A DNA stretch of 64,000 bases from Candidatus Pelagibacter sp. (GCA_028404615.1 JAOOBT010000002.1:1-64000), one strand, 5' to 3'. Positions 1-8,985 are shown, numbered from the stretch's first letter. Program-made: numbers and translations. Notes: a model not told the origin generated them from the letters alone.

Positions 1-28
1 CTTAAAATGTATTAGCTACAGAAAATAA

Positions 29-352
29 TTATTTTCCTGGCTCTTTGTATGATGAAGCCATTTTCTGAGCAGTTTTAGCTATCTCATTTAGATCTACATC
101 TTCTAAAATTGTAAAATCTGAAACAGCACCACTAGAAACAGCAACCATTGCAGCTGCAGCAGCTTGTTCAAAAGTTCCTTCAATCACTGCCATAAAATCA
201 TATTTTCCTCTTAGGCCTGAGTATTGAGTTACTTTAGCTCCTACAGAAGCAGCAAGTGCAGATGTAGCAGCTTTTCTGTCTGTAGACGGATTGCTTACAA
301 ATCCCCCAAGACCTTTGGCTGTGTAACATCCAAGTGTATAAAATTTTGCCAT
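29..352 (-). CDS. GYD-domain small protein
   Basis: A 107-residue protein resembling the GYD-domain family: small ferredoxin-like alpha/beta proteins thought to form dimers, with no settled function. The characteristic Gly-Tyr-Asp-like element appears near residue 49 as GKYDFMAVIEG, followed by an Ala-rich helix. No signal peptide or membrane segment. It starts MAKF, like the next gene upstream, from which it is separated by 13 bases, so the two are probably co-transcribed with the genes up to 1762. Role unknown. Confidence 0.75.
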   Translation of the reverse strand: MAKFYTLGCYTAKGLGGFVSNPSTDRKAATSALAASVGAKVTQYSGLRGKYDFMAVIEGTFEQAAAAAMVAVSSGAVSDFTILEDVDLNEIAKTAQKMASSYKEPGK

Positions 353-365
353 TGTTACCCCTTTC

Positions 366-659
366 CTATTTCTCGATTACAACTGTACCAGAGTGAGGAT
401 CTGTTACTCCCAAATCTGGTGACAGTTCTTCTAAAGTGTGCCGAAGTGTGTCCAAAAATTCAATCATTTTTGGCCTTGCTTTAGCAATATCATCTTCAGA
501 ATTCCATTCACCTATCATAAAAAATTCGTTGGGCTTTGTCTCAACATATTTAGCTGAAGTCTGCCCATCGAACTTTGGCATTTCATCTATTTTTTTCAAA
601 TATTCTTCTCTGTTAGATGGTTTAACTTTGCATCTAACAATATTCATAAACTTTGCCAT
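366..659 (-). CDS. ABM-like dimeric alpha/beta-barrel protein
   Basis: A 97-residue soluble protein whose pattern (an N-terminal strand MNIVRCKVKP, a helix around EEYLKKIDEMP, a strand FFMIGEWNSEDDIAKARP and a C-terminal helix) fits the antibiotic-biosynthesis-monooxygenase / dimeric alpha-beta barrel fold. Such proteins include cofactor-free oxygenases, heme-degrading enzymes and proteins of no known activity. No catalytic residue can be assigned. It lies between the GYD gene and a four-helix membrane protein on the same strand. The fold is inferred, the function unknown. Confidence 0.55.
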   Translation of the reverse strand: MAKFMNIVRCKVKPSNREEYLKKIDEMPKFDGQTSAKYVETKPNEFFMIGEWNSEDDIAKARPKMIEFLDTLRHTLEELSPDLGVTDPHSGTVVIEK

Positions 660-667
660 ATATCTTC

Positions 668-1084
668 TTAAACGTAAATTTTATCAGCCAAACCGTAACA
701 AAGAAGAGCGCTGATAATAACAAGAACTAGTGGAGCATATATCCCATCATTTCTAGTTTTTTTTGTTAAACCTGTTTTATCAATTTTTAATGTATAAAAA
801 TTTACAACCAATATTGAAACATTCATTATAAAAACTAAATTAAAGAATGCCCAAGTAGCCACTAGTCCACCTGATCTAATAAAAGCAACATAAATTGCCA
901 TTAGAACTGTAGCGATCATGAATGAGCCTGCAAATCTTGTAATTAAAGTAGCGGTTTTATCTACTCCTCTACCCTTAAGAAATTTTTTAGTATCAAATAC
1001 CAATTGGTAAGCGTAGCTACCAACTATAATAAAATGTGCTAAGTAAATTATTAAATAAAATGCGTTTCCAAATTTATCTATCAT
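668..1084 (-). CDS. Four-helix membrane protein of unknown function
   Basis: A 138-residue protein with about four hydrophobic segments (near residues 8-28, 50-68, 75-98 and 114-134), separated by short basic loops, without recognised motifs. It sits 4 bases after a DUF1330 gene and 8 bases before the ABM-like gene, consistent with one transcript. I do not recognise the family. It would be the only integral membrane member of this five-gene group, so it may anchor or receive a substrate from the small alpha/beta proteins, but that is speculation. Confidence 0.6.
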   Translation of the reverse strand: MIDKFGNAFYLIIYLAHFIIVGSYAYQLVFDTKKFLKGRGVDKTATLITRFAGSFMIATVLMAIYVAFIRSGGLVATWAFFNLVFIMNVSILVVNFYTLKIDKTGLTKKTRNDGIYAPLVLVIISALLCYGLADKIYV

Positions 1085-1088
1085 ATTT

Positions 1089-1376
1089 TTATACTCCTTT
1101 AATTATTATCCCATTAGCAACTGAGTTTGCTAATCGAATTGGTTTTACTGGTTTATATTCCTCAGAATCGTACCACTCTAAAGCTTTTTCATAAGTTGGA
1201 AATTTAATTACTACTGTTCTAGGATATTTCCACTCACCGTCTATAACTTTGTACTCCCCAGCACGTACAAGGTATTCTCCTCCGAATTTTTGAACTGTAG
1301 GCACCACCTTACCAACATATTCTTTATAAGCTTCAGGATTTTTAACGTCTATATTAGCTATAACGTATCCACTCAT
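1089..1376 (-). CDS. DUF1330 family protein
   Basis: A 95-residue protein with the DUF1330 layout: MSGYVIANIDVKNPEAYKEY at the start, a central FGGEYLVRAGEYKVIDGEW, and VVIKFPTYEKALEWYDSEEY near residue 60-75. This is again a dimeric ferredoxin-like fold. Members are widespread and uncharacterised. It starts only 2 bases after the stop of the exported protein gene. Family assignment is firm by pattern, function unknown. Confidence 0.85.
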   Translation of the reverse strand: MSGYVIANIDVKNPEAYKEYVGKVVPTVQKFGGEYLVRAGEYKVIDGEWKYPRTVVIKFPTYEKALEWYDSEEYKPVKPIRLANSVANGIIIKGV

Positions 1377-1378
1377 AT

Positions 1379-1762
1379 CTAGCCCGCGTAAATCGTTCTG
1401 GATAATTTTTCGATTTTTTCTTTTGAACCTTTAATTTGCTTATAAATAAATTTATTACACTCACCATTTTTAGCTTTATCAAAAGGCTTTCCATAAACTT
1501 TGTCCACATAAACATTCATGCCTTTATTCATCTCATCATCCTTAACACCTTCAGATGCAAGGTATTCTCTAATTACCTTTACTGAAGCCAAAGCTAATTC
1601 CATGTTTTTAACTTCAATAGTCTCAGCTGGTAAAACAGCAGTCGCACTGTAGTGACCTAAACACTCTATTGTTTTTTCTTTTTGAGCTTTAGTAATGTGC
1701 CCTGCGGCAAAGGCTGAGCCTAAATATAAGAAAGCTATCAAAATTGATAATTTTGTTTTCAT
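1379..1762 (-). CDS. Small exported protein, first gene of the five-gene group
   Basis: A 127-residue protein with a clear Sec signal peptide (basic MKTK, hydrophobic core, probable cleavage after AFA near residue 19). The mature part is helical and charged, with two cysteines (in TIECLG and NGECNKF) that could form a disulfide. I do not recognise the family. It is the 5'-most gene of the group and ends 2 bases before DUF1330, so the group mixes one periplasmic, one membrane and three cytoplasmic small proteins. Confidence 0.6.
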   Translation of the reverse strand: MKTKLSILIAFLYLGSAFAAGHITKAQKEKTIECLGHYSATAVLPAETIEVKNMELALASVKVIREYLASEGVKDDEMNKGMNVYVDKVYGKPFDKAKNGECNKFIYKQIKGSKEKIEKLSRTIYAG

Positions 1763-1847
1763 AATAAATCTTATTTAATATTCTCTTAAATTAACTATGT
1801 TAAAATTTTATTTCAGGTATGCAATTTGTCTACAACCAGAAGAAGAA

Positions 1848-2852
1848 CTAAGGAATAAGAATGATTTTAGGGGCAACACAAGTACCATTATGTATTTCTT
1901 GAAATGCATCTGAACCTTTTTTAAGATCTCGGTACTCTATCCATCCTAAATCGCCTAATTTTTTGTCTTTTAAAATTAGTAAACTATTTTTAAAGTCATC
2001 ATTTGTGTAACAATAAGTTCCAACTAATGTTACTTCTTGGATTGTAAGTTTTTTAAAATTAAAAGTTCCAGAGGGTTGAGTTAAACCTATATGAACTATA
2101 GTGCCTCCAGGCGCTATTGAATTAATCGCTTGATGTCTAGTAATCTCTAGTCCCACGGACTCTAATATTAAGTCAAAATGATTTTCTTTTATAGATTTAT
2201 CATCTGGTGCAACAAAACTTGCTTTAAGATATTTTCCACATTCATCTAATCTTTTTTTATTAGGATCAGACATGATTATATTACTAGAATTTTTTTCCTT
2301 ATTTAGTACCAGGCCACAAAGCAAACCTATAGCCCCCGCACCTTGAATTAAAATTTTACACTCCGATAAAGGTTTTTTTAAATTTGCCTCAGCTAATAAA
2401 ACTGCATGTAAAGCAACAGCAGTAGGTTCAGCCAACGCAGCTTCTTTCATATTTAAACCTTTTGGTACCTCAAAAATATTTTGCTCTGGAACAGAAACTA
2501 ATTCTGCTAAACCACCATCTCTTTTTGTAGGAGTGCTCATTCCAATCATTGTTCTTTGCGGGCACAGATGCTCTCTTTTATGTTTACAATAATCACAGTT
2601 CTCACAACTAATAAGTGGATTGATAACGACTTCTTTATTTTTAAATTTTCCATCTAAACTTGTTCCGCTAAATTCGTGACCTAATATAAGAGGTGGAATT
2701 CTTCTTTCGTCTTTGCCATGGTAAGCATGCATGTCTGAACCACAGATACCTGATGCATGAACTTTTACTAATGCCTCGCCAGGTTTTTTAGTGGGATCTT
2801 TTTCCTCTCTATAAACTATTTTTTCTGTTCCAGTATAAACTAAAGCATGCAT
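1848..2852 (-). CDS. Zinc-dependent medium-chain alcohol dehydrogenase
   Basis: A 334-residue member of the medium-chain dehydrogenase family (sorbitol/threonine dehydrogenase type). The catalytic zinc site is visible as CGSDMHAYHG and GHEF, the structural zinc site as four cysteines in the segment CENCDYCKHKREHLC, and the NAD-binding motif as GAGAIGLLCG near residue 172. Its start shares a base with the stop of the HpsN-like gene (TAATG), so it is translationally coupled to the transporter/dehydrogenase operon. In known dihydroxypropanesulfonate pathways extra dehydrogenases interconvert the diol stereoisomers, and this gene could do that job. Substrate not shown by sequence. Confidence 0.85.
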   Translation of the reverse strand: MHALVYTGTEKIVYREEKDPTKKPGEALVKVHASGICGSDMHAYHGKDERRIPPLILGHEFSGTSLDGKFKNKEVVINPLISCENCDYCKHKREHLCPQRTMIGMSTPTKRDGGLAELVSVPEQNIFEVPKGLNMKEAALAEPTAVALHAVLLAEANLKKPLSECKILIQGAGAIGLLCGLVLNKEKNSSNIIMSDPNKKRLDECGKYLKASFVAPDDKSIKENHFDLILESVGLEITRHQAINSIAPGGTIVHIGLTQPSGTFNFKKLTIQEVTLVGTYCYTNDDFKNSLLILKDKKLGDLGWIEYRDLKKGSDAFQEIHNGTCVAPKIILIP

Positions 2853-4138
2853 TAATTAGAAAAACCGTATTTTCTTAATCTCACATCTCCCGTTCTAGCG
2901 TGAGCTTCCATTCCTTCGTATCTTGAAAGTCTAGCAGCAGCTGCTCCTACTTCCTTGGTCGACTCTTTTGTCATTCTTTGAAAGCTTAATGTTTTAATAA
3001 ATTTTCCAACAAATAAACCACCTGTATATTTTCCAGCGCCTTTTGTTGGTAATATATGATTTGTACCTGAACATTTATCACCATAAGCAACAGTAGTTTC
3101 CTCTCCAATAAATAAGGATCCGTAATTTTTAAGTCTTTTATGAAACCAATCTAAATTTTTTGTTTGAACTTCTAAGTGCTCTGGAGCGTATTCATCACTT
3201 ATCTGAACCATTTCTTCATCTGTGTCACATAAAATAACTTCTCCGTAATCTTTCCATGCAGCTTCTGCACTTTTTCTTGGTAATTCAGGAAGTTCTTTAA
3301 TTAATTCTGGTACTCTTTTTAAAACTTTGTCTGCTAAATCTTTGCTTGTAGTATAAAGCCAAGCTGGTGAATTATAACCATGCTCTGCTTGACCAACTAA
3401 ATCAACTGCAACAATTTCAGGATCTGCATTTTCATCAGCTATTATTGCTATCTCTGTTGGTCCAGCAAATAAATCTATTCCCACCCTTCCAAATAAAATT
3501 CTTTTAGCTTCCGCAACAAATTGATTACCAGGGCCAACTAGCATGTCAGCCGGAGCATTTTTAAATAATCCATAAGTCATCGCAGCAATCGCTGGAATTC
3601 CACCCAAATTCATTATTACATCAGCTCCACATAAATTTGCGGTATAAATTATAGTTGGATGAGCTCCAACATTTGGTTTTGGAGGGCTACATGCAATGAT
3701 GTTTTTAACACCAGCTACTTTTGCTGTTGTAACACTCATAACAGCTGAAGCAATATGAGCAAATCTTCCTCCTGGAATATAACACCCTGCGGTGTTGACC
3801 GGCACAAGTTTTTGTCCTGCATATAAACCTTTTGATAATTCTATTTCGAAATCATTGCCGTAATTTTTTAATTGAGCTTCTGCAAATTTTCGAACTCTAT
3901 CATGAGCAAACTTTACATCGTCTTTAGTTTTTTGATCTATGGATTTATTTATTTCCTCAATTTTATCTTTAGAGACAATTATATCTCCTTCATATTTATC
4001 AAATTTCTTTGTTAGTTCTTTACATCCAGTTTCTTTAGATGTTTCTAAATCTTTAAGAAGTGTTTGAACAATTTCTCTAGTTTTTGCATCATCTGTAGAT
4101 GCTGTTTTAGGTGCTTTCTTTAAATATTTAATTGCCAT
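2852..4138 (-). CDS. hpsN: HpsN-like sulfopropanediol 3-dehydrogenase (HisD paralogue)
   Basis: A 428-residue histidinol-dehydrogenase superfamily protein. Zinc-site residues of the family are present: Gln and His in GQAEHG, Asp in YGDKCSGTNH and His in MEAHARTGD. The stretch GQAEHGYNSPAWLYTTS, as I recall it, typifies the paralogue that oxidises (R)-2,3-dihydroxypropane-1-sulfonate to (R)-sulfolactate rather than true HisD. No his genes adjoin it. It sits downstream of a TRAP transporter, and suyAB, which cleaves sulfolactate, lies 13 kb away. I chose the ATG at 4138, an 11-base overlap with dctM, over one 27 bases upstream. True HisD remains possible. Confidence 0.72.
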   Translation of the reverse strand: MAIKYLKKAPKTASTDDAKTREIVQTLLKDLETSKETGCKELTKKFDKYEGDIIVSKDKIEEINKSIDQKTKDDVKFAHDRVRKFAEAQLKNYGNDFEIELSKGLYAGQKLVPVNTAGCYIPGGRFAHIASAVMSVTTAKVAGVKNIIACSPPKPNVGAHPTIIYTANLCGADVIMNLGGIPAIAAMTYGLFKNAPADMLVGPGNQFVAEAKRILFGRVGIDLFAGPTEIAIIADENADPEIVAVDLVGQAEHGYNSPAWLYTTSKDLADKVLKRVPELIKELPELPRKSAEAAWKDYGEVILCDTDEEMVQISDEYAPEHLEVQTKNLDWFHKRLKNYGSLFIGEETTVAYGDKCSGTNHILPTKGAGKYTGGLFVGKFIKTLSFQRMTKESTKEVGAAAARLSRYEGMEAHARTGDVRLRKYGFSN

Positions 4139-5462
4139 ATAAAAGTGTCGGTAACCACAATGCAATTTGTGGAAATATTACTATTAATATTAATCCAATT
4201 AATTGTAAAACCATAAATTGCATCATTCCAAGATATATATCCTTTAAATCCCATTCAGGAACAACACCTTTTAAAAAATAAGCCGATAAAGCGACGGGCG
4301 GCGAGAGCCAACAGGTCTGAAGATTTACGGCAACAAGAATTGCAAACCAAGTTAGATTAAAACCAAGAGCTTCGACTAATGGTAATATAATCGGAATAAT
4401 AATCATAACAATAGGCACCCATTCTAAAGGCCAACCTAGTAGGAAAATCATCGCCATTATCATTGCTAAAATTAAATACTTATTCATCTCTAGACCAAGT
4501 AAAAACTCAGTCAATAAAGTGGGCGTACCCAATCTAGCAAACACTGCTCCAAAGAAATTTGATGCAGCTACTAGAACCATTATTAAGGCTGTTATTTCTA
4601 ATGTTTTAACAAGAGCTTCTTGTAATTTTGGTAGAGTTAATTTTTTATAAGCGAGTGATAATAAAAGCGCACCCATCGCTCCGCAGCCCGCAGCCTCTGT
4701 CGGTGTTGCAAAACCTAATAATATACTTCCAAGCGCTGCAAAAACTAATGCTGCTGGAGGAACTAATCCTAAAAGAAATTCAATCCAAACAGTTTTCATA
4801 CTGGTTGGTCTCATGTCTTCTGGTAATGGTGGACCTAATTTTGGATCCAGCATACATCTAATTGTTGTGTATGCAGCAAACAACGAAGCTAAAAGTATTC
4901 CAGGTAATATTGCAGCTGCAAATAAATCTATAACAGGAATTTCCATAATTGGCCCCATAACTACAAGCATGATACTTGGTGGTATTAAGATTCCTAGAGT
5001 ACCACCTGCTGTAATTGTTCCCGCAGCAAGCTGAACATTATAACTGGATCTATTCATAGATTTAGCAGCCATAATTCCTAAAATCGTTACTGAAGCTCCA
5101 ACTATTCCTGTCGCTGCAGCAAAAATCACAGAAACAAATAAAACAGCATAATAAAGTGATCCTCTAACTCTAGCTAACATAAGTTGGAATGATGAGAACA
5201 GCCTTTCCATCAAACCAGCTTGCTCCATCATAATTCCCATGAATACAAAGAGCGGTACGGCGGCGAGAGTTTGTTCGGTCATGACCATCGAAAATTGTAA
5301 GGTCATCAAATAGAAAACTAGTTTACCAAATCCTAGATATCCAAATACAAAACCTAAAAAAATTAATGTAAAAGATATTGGAAATCCAACGAAGATAGCA
5401 AAAAGCATTACTCCAACTAAAATAATTCCTAATATCGCTGGATCAATTAATTCTGCTATCAT
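4128..5462 (-). CDS. dctM: TRAP transporter large permease (DctM)
   Basis: A 444-residue, strongly hydrophobic protein with about 12 membrane segments and the DctM hallmarks GIVGASVTILGIMAAKSM, TAGGTLGILIPPSIMLVVMG and FATPTEAAGCGAMGALL. It forms the sodium-coupled transmembrane channel of a TRAP importer with the DctQ and DctP encoded upstream. The ATG at 5462 overlaps the dctQ stop by four bases (ATGA). A GTG 21 bases further upstream is less likely. The set resembles the large-subunit TRAP class used for bulky carboxylates and sulfonates. The substrate is inferred only from the downstream hpsN-like gene. Confidence 0.93.
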   Translation of the reverse strand: MIAELIDPAILGIILVGVMLFAIFVGFPISFTLIFLGFVFGYLGFGKLVFYLMTLQFSMVMTEQTLAAVPLFVFMGIMMEQAGLMERLFSSFQLMLARVRGSLYYAVLFVSVIFAAATGIVGASVTILGIMAAKSMNRSSYNVQLAAGTITAGGTLGILIPPSIMLVVMGPIMEIPVIDLFAAAILPGILLASLFAAYTTIRCMLDPKLGPPLPEDMRPTSMKTVWIEFLLGLVPPAALVFAALGSILLGFATPTEAAGCGAMGALLLSLAYKKLTLPKLQEALVKTLEITALIMVLVAASNFFGAVFARLGTPTLLTEFLLGLEMNKYLILAMIMAMIFLLGWPLEWVPIVMIIIPIILPLVEALGFNLTWFAILVAVNLQTCWLSPPVALSAYFLKGVVPEWDLKDIYLGMMQFMVLQLIGLILIVIFPQIALWLPTLLYGN

Positions 5463-6076
5463 TTTTTCTCTTCTCCAGGCCACTCACCTTTTTTTGCAGC
5501 CCAATAACTTTTAAGTAATTCTGATACGCCTTGAATTAAAAGAAATATAATCCCTATTAATAAACATGTTTTTATAGGCCACATGAATGGCATCCAAGTT
5601 GTATCCATTCCCCTTTCGCCTCTTCGAATTGACTCTTCGACATATCCTATAGTCATGTAAAGAAAGACTATTAATCCCGGAAAATAAAATAAAATATATA
5701 ACCAAAAATCTACAAGACCTTGATTTTTAGTTTTAAAATTTCTGTATAAAAAATCTGCTCTTATATGAACTCCTTTGGAAAGAGCATACCCTGCTCCTAA
5801 CATAAATAGAGCCCCATATAAAAATCTACTCATATCGTAAGCCCAAATTGTTGGAGCTAAAAATAATTTTCTCATAATAACTTCATAAGTCATTGCTAAA
5901 ATTAAAGGTACAAGGATCCAACAAACTACATTACCTACACGTTTGCTGAATTTATCTATTGAAGTAATAGTGTTAGCCATCCAAGCTGGCATATCAGCTG
6001 GCATTTTTCCTGAACCGCCGCGCCTCTCCGCAATCATTTCATCTGAAATGTCTATTTTTGGTGGCTTATCATTCAT
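5459..6076 (-). CDS. dctQ: TRAP transporter small permease (DctQ)
   Basis: A 205-residue protein with four membrane segments (about residues 50-68, 85-103, 127-150, 165-188) and a long charged N-terminus, as in DctQ subunits of the larger TRAP class. It overlaps dctM by four bases. The 68 bases separating it from dctP contain a strong hairpin (6095-6120) that may lower permease expression relative to the abundant binding protein. Confidence 0.88.
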   Translation of the reverse strand: MNDKPPKIDISDEMIAERRGGSGKMPADMPAWMANTITSIDKFSKRVGNVVCWILVPLILAMTYEVIMRKLFLAPTIWAYDMSRFLYGALFMLGAGYALSKGVHIRADFLYRNFKTKNQGLVDFWLYILFYFPGLIVFLYMTIGYVEESIRRGERGMDTTWMPFMWPIKTCLLIGIIFLLIQGVSELLKSYWAAKKGEWPGEEKK

Positions 6077-6094
6077 AATCTAGTCCTAAAAAAT

Positions 6095-6120
6095 TAGAGC
6101 GGACGGTTAAGTCCGCTCTA
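6095..6120 (-). terminator. Hairpin between dctP and dctQ, likely attenuator
   Basis: Perfect 10-bp inverted repeat TAGAGCGGAC / GTCCGCTCTA with a six-base loop, followed in the minus-strand transcript by six T residues. It lies after the dctP stop and before the dctQ start, the usual place for a partial terminator that keeps binding protein in excess of permease. It may also protect the dctP mRNA 3' end. Confidence 0.75.
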
Positions 6121-6144
6121 AAATATTTTTAAAGTTTTTGCTTA

Positions 6145-7239
6145 TTACTTTAATGTCGCTGCGTGAGCCATTCCTAGCTTAGCATTTGACATTTGAGCAC
6201 CGCTCCAGAATGGTACGGCAATGTCAGCAAATTCTTTCATTGATTTATAAACTTTAGCAAAAAATTTATTTTCTGCTGCGTTTTTATTCAATGTTTTCTT
6301 CGCTGCTGCCATATATTCTTTAAAGTAATCTGTTGGAGTGTCTTCTAAAATTACTCCATGCTTAGTCGTTAACTCTCTTAAAGCTTTTCCATTTTCATAG
6401 ATTCTGTAGCTTAAAGATTTAGCTAATGAAGCATTTGCAGCTACTTCAAGAGATTTTTTCTCATGAGCAGTCATTTTCTTGTAAGTTTTTCCAGTAATAT
6501 AAAAGTCAGCATTTACTACTACTTGGTGTAAACCTTGTAGGTAATAGTGTTTTAATACTTTTTGGAAACCAAATGTTAAATCTGGTTTTGGACAACACCA
6601 TTCTGCTGCATCGATAGTACCTGCTTGTAATGCTGGAAGAATATCTCCACCACCCATTGCTACAGATGCGATACCGATATCTTTATATGTTTGACCAGGA
6701 ATTCCTGGAGGTGTTCTGAATTTATATTTTCTAAAATCAGCCATGTCTTTAATTGGTTTTGGAAACCAACCTAAAGCTTCTGGGCCAACTGGTTGAAGCA
6801 TAAATCCTTTAATGTCTCTACCCATTTCTTTCCATAGTTGGTCATATAATTCTTTACCACCACCATATTGGAACCAAGATAAAAACGCTAAGTTATCTAT
6901 ACCTACTCCACCACCTGCTACTGGCGATCCAAATAACATGGCAGCTGGGTGATCTCCAGACCAATAGTGTGTCCATGCGAAACCACAATCAATTAATCCT
7001 TTATCAACCGCGTCTAAAGTCTCTTTTACTCCTACAACAGCACCTGCTGGCAATATTTCAAATTTTAATGAACCGTCAGTAAGTTCTGTTACAGTGTCAG
7101 TAAAGTCCTTTAACATCTTAACTTCATCAGCTTTGGTGTTAAGAACGGTCTGACATTTTAATGTTTTAGCATTTGCTGAAGTCATAGAAATGCCTACAAA
7201 AACAGCTAAACCTAAAACTACAGATAATAATTTTCTCAT
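6145..7239 (-). CDS. dctP: TRAP transporter substrate-binding protein (DctP)
   Basis: A 364-residue periplasmic protein with a signal peptide cleaved after ANA at residue 24. The DctP fold is recognisable in LPAGAVVGVKETLDAVDKGLIDCGF, in FRKYKFRTPPGIPGQ, whose Arg is the conserved ligand-binding position in many TRAP proteins, and in LPALQAGTIDAAEW. Two adjacent cysteines (EWCCPKP) follow. It is of the long DctP type seen with hydroxyacid and aromatic substrates. First gene of the operon running to 1848, with a strong G-rich ribosome site. Its ligand is not certain: a sulfonate such as DHPS or isethionate is the contextual guess. Confidence 0.9.
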   Translation of the reverse strand: MRKLLSVVLGLAVFVGISMTSANAKTLKCQTVLNTKADEVKMLKDFTDTVTELTDGSLKFEILPAGAVVGVKETLDAVDKGLIDCGFAWTHYWSGDHPAAMLFGSPVAGGGVGIDNLAFLSWFQYGGGKELYDQLWKEMGRDIKGFMLQPVGPEALGWFPKPIKDMADFRKYKFRTPPGIPGQTYKDIGIASVAMGGGDILPALQAGTIDAAEWCCPKPDLTFGFQKVLKHYYLQGLHQVVVNADFYITGKTYKKMTAHEKKSLEVAANASLAKSLSYRIYENGKALRELTTKHGVILEDTPTDYFKEYMAAAKKTLNKNAAENKFFAKVYKSMKEFADIAVPFWSGAQMSNAKLGMAHAATLK

Positions 7240-7271
7240 TATTCCCCCGTTTTAGTTTGTTAGTTGCAAGG

Positions 7272-7300
7272 AGTATGTTTTATCAATGTATCAGAGTCAA
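7272..7300 (-). promoter_or_regulatory. Predicted dctP operon promoter
   Basis: On the minus strand, a -35 element TTGACT (7295-7300), a 17-base spacer and a -10 element CATACT (7272-7277) place transcription start near 7265, about 25 bases upstream of the dctP ATG. A 9-bp dyad TTTAGTTTG / CAAACTAAA (7251-7259 and 7298-7306) brackets the promoter, one arm overlapping the -35 region, and could be an operator or a leader hairpin. Confidence 0.5.
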
Positions 7301-7377
7301 ACTAAACAATTAAAACCTCAAGTTGTAAAATTAAATAGCGAATACCCATTTTTTGATGATTAAGCTATAAACAAATT

Positions 7378-8985
7378 ATGGAAGAGTTTGATTTTATAAT
7401 TATTGGTGCCGGTTCTGCTGGATGTGTTCTAGCAAATAGACTTACAGCTGATGGAAAAAATAAAGTTTTATTGTTAGAGGCTGGCGGCAAAGATACTTAC
7501 CCGTGGATACATATTCCAGTTGGTTATTTTAAAACAATGCATAATCCAAAAGTTGATTGGTGTTTTAAAACTGAAAAAGATGAAACAATGGCAAATAGAT
7601 CAATTAGATATCCTAGAGGCAAAACTTTGGGTGGAAGCTCTTCTATAAATGGATTGCTTTGGATACGAGGACAAAGTAATGATTATGATAATTGGCGTCA
7701 GCAAGGTAATAGTGGTTGGGGTTGGGATGATGTCCTTCCTTATTTTCTTAAATCAGAAAATAATGAATTAGGAAATAATAAATATCATAATGATAAAGGC
7801 CCTATTGTAGTTTCTAACAAAAAAATAAATTTAGATATGCTTGAAGAGTTTCAGAATGCTGCAGAAGAAACTGGAATACCCAGAACAAAAGATTTTAATA
7901 CTGGAGATAATTTTGGTATTGGTTATTTTCAATTTACTACAAGTAGAAACAAATTATTAAAATTAAGATGTAGTGCAGCAAAAGGATATTTAAATCCCGC
8001 AAAAAAGAGAGCAAATCTAAAAATTATGGTAAATGCTCATGTACAAAGGATTAATTTTGAGGGAAAAAAAGCAGTTGGTGTTAATTACTATATTAAAAAT
8101 GAATTAAAGACTGTAAAAGCAAAAAGAGAAGTTATTCTATCTGCGGGTTCGATTGGTTCCCCACATATCTTACAGACTTCTGGTATCGGTGAAAGTAAAA
8201 AATTGACTAAACACGGAATTGAAGTTGTCCATGAATTAAAAGGTGTTGGAAAAAATTTACAAGACCATCTGATGTTTAGACCAGTTTATAAAGTAAAAAA
8301 TCTAAAATCTTTGAATAGTAAAATTAATAGTTTATTTGGAAATTTTTTAATCGGTCTTGAGTATATTTTTAAACAGAGTGGACCTATGACAATGGGTGCT
8401 AGTCAAGTTTGCGGATTTGTAAAAAGTGACCCATCCAGAGCAACGCCAAATTTACAATTTCACGTTCAACCCATAAGTACAGATATTTTAGGTGCATCAA
8501 AAATGCATGATTTTGATGGCATCACGCCTACAGTGGCAAATATTAGACCCACTAGTAGAGGTGAAATAAATATTACAAGTGCAGACACTCGTGATAATCC
8601 CAAAATTAAAATGAATTATCTATCAACTCAAGACGATAGAGATGTGGCAGCGAAGGGTTTGAAAATTGTAAGAAAAATAATGTTAGAGACTGAAACATTT
8701 AAAAAATACGAGCCAGAAGAATATAGACCAGGTGCTCATATAACTAATGATGAAGAATTAGTGCAGGCAGCTAGTGAATACTCTCAAACTATTTTTCACC
8801 CTGTAGGAACTTGCAAAATGGGTAAGGGAGAGGAAGCGGTAGTAAATGATAAATTGTTAGCCCATGGTTTAAAAAATTTAAGAGTAGTTGATGCATCAAT
8901 AATGCCAAATATCACTTCCGGTAATACGAATGCGCCTACGATTATGATTGCAGAAAAGGCTTCGGACATGATATTGAACAGTTAA
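7378..8985 (+). CDS. GMC-family FAD dehydrogenase (choline dehydrogenase-like)
   Basis: A 535-residue glucose-methanol-choline oxidoreductase. It has the N-terminal FAD motif [15 protein letters not shown], the GMC signatures [20 protein letters not shown] and [17 protein letters not shown], and the catalytic pair His (HPVGTCKMG) and Asn ([10 protein letters not shown]). These enzymes oxidise primary alcohols and pass electrons to quinone or cytochrome. Choline is one possible substrate, but no bet or transport genes for betaine adjoin it. It is divergent from a TRAP operon and xsc is in the same region. I recall isethionate dehydrogenase (IseJ) as a GMC-type enzyme, so isethionate is a candidate. 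Confidence 0.88.
   Translation: MEEFDFIIIGAGSAGCVLANRLTADGKNKVLLLEAGGKDTYPWIHIPVGYFKTMHNPKVDWCFKTEKDETMANRSIRYPRGKTLGGSSSINGLLWIRGQSNDYDNWRQQGNSGWGWDDVLPYFLKSENNELGNNKYHNDKGPIVVSNKKINLDMLEEFQNAAEETGIPRTKDFNTGDNFGIGYFQFTTSRNKLLKLRCSAAKGYLNPAKKRANLKIMVNAHVQRINFEGKKAVGVNYYIKNELKTVKAKREVILSAGSIGSPHILQTSGIGESKKLTKHGIEVVHELKGVGKNLQDHLMFRPVYKVKNLKSLNSKINSLFGNFLIGLEYIFKQSGPMTMGASQVCGFVKSDPSRATPNLQFHVQPISTDILGASKMHDFDGITPTVANIRPTSRGEINITSADTRDNPKIKMNYLSTQDDRDVAAKGLKIVRKIMLETETFKKYEPEEYRPGAHITNDEELVQAASEYSQTIFHPVGTCKMGKGEEAVVNDKLLAHGLKNLRVVDASIMPNITSGNTNAPTIMIAEKASDMILNS

Noticed and set aside
2852..4138. Biosynthetic histidinol dehydrogenase
   Set aside because: No his genes alongside, operon with a TRAP importer, and the zinc-site context differs from HisD. 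Kept as an alternative in the feature entry.
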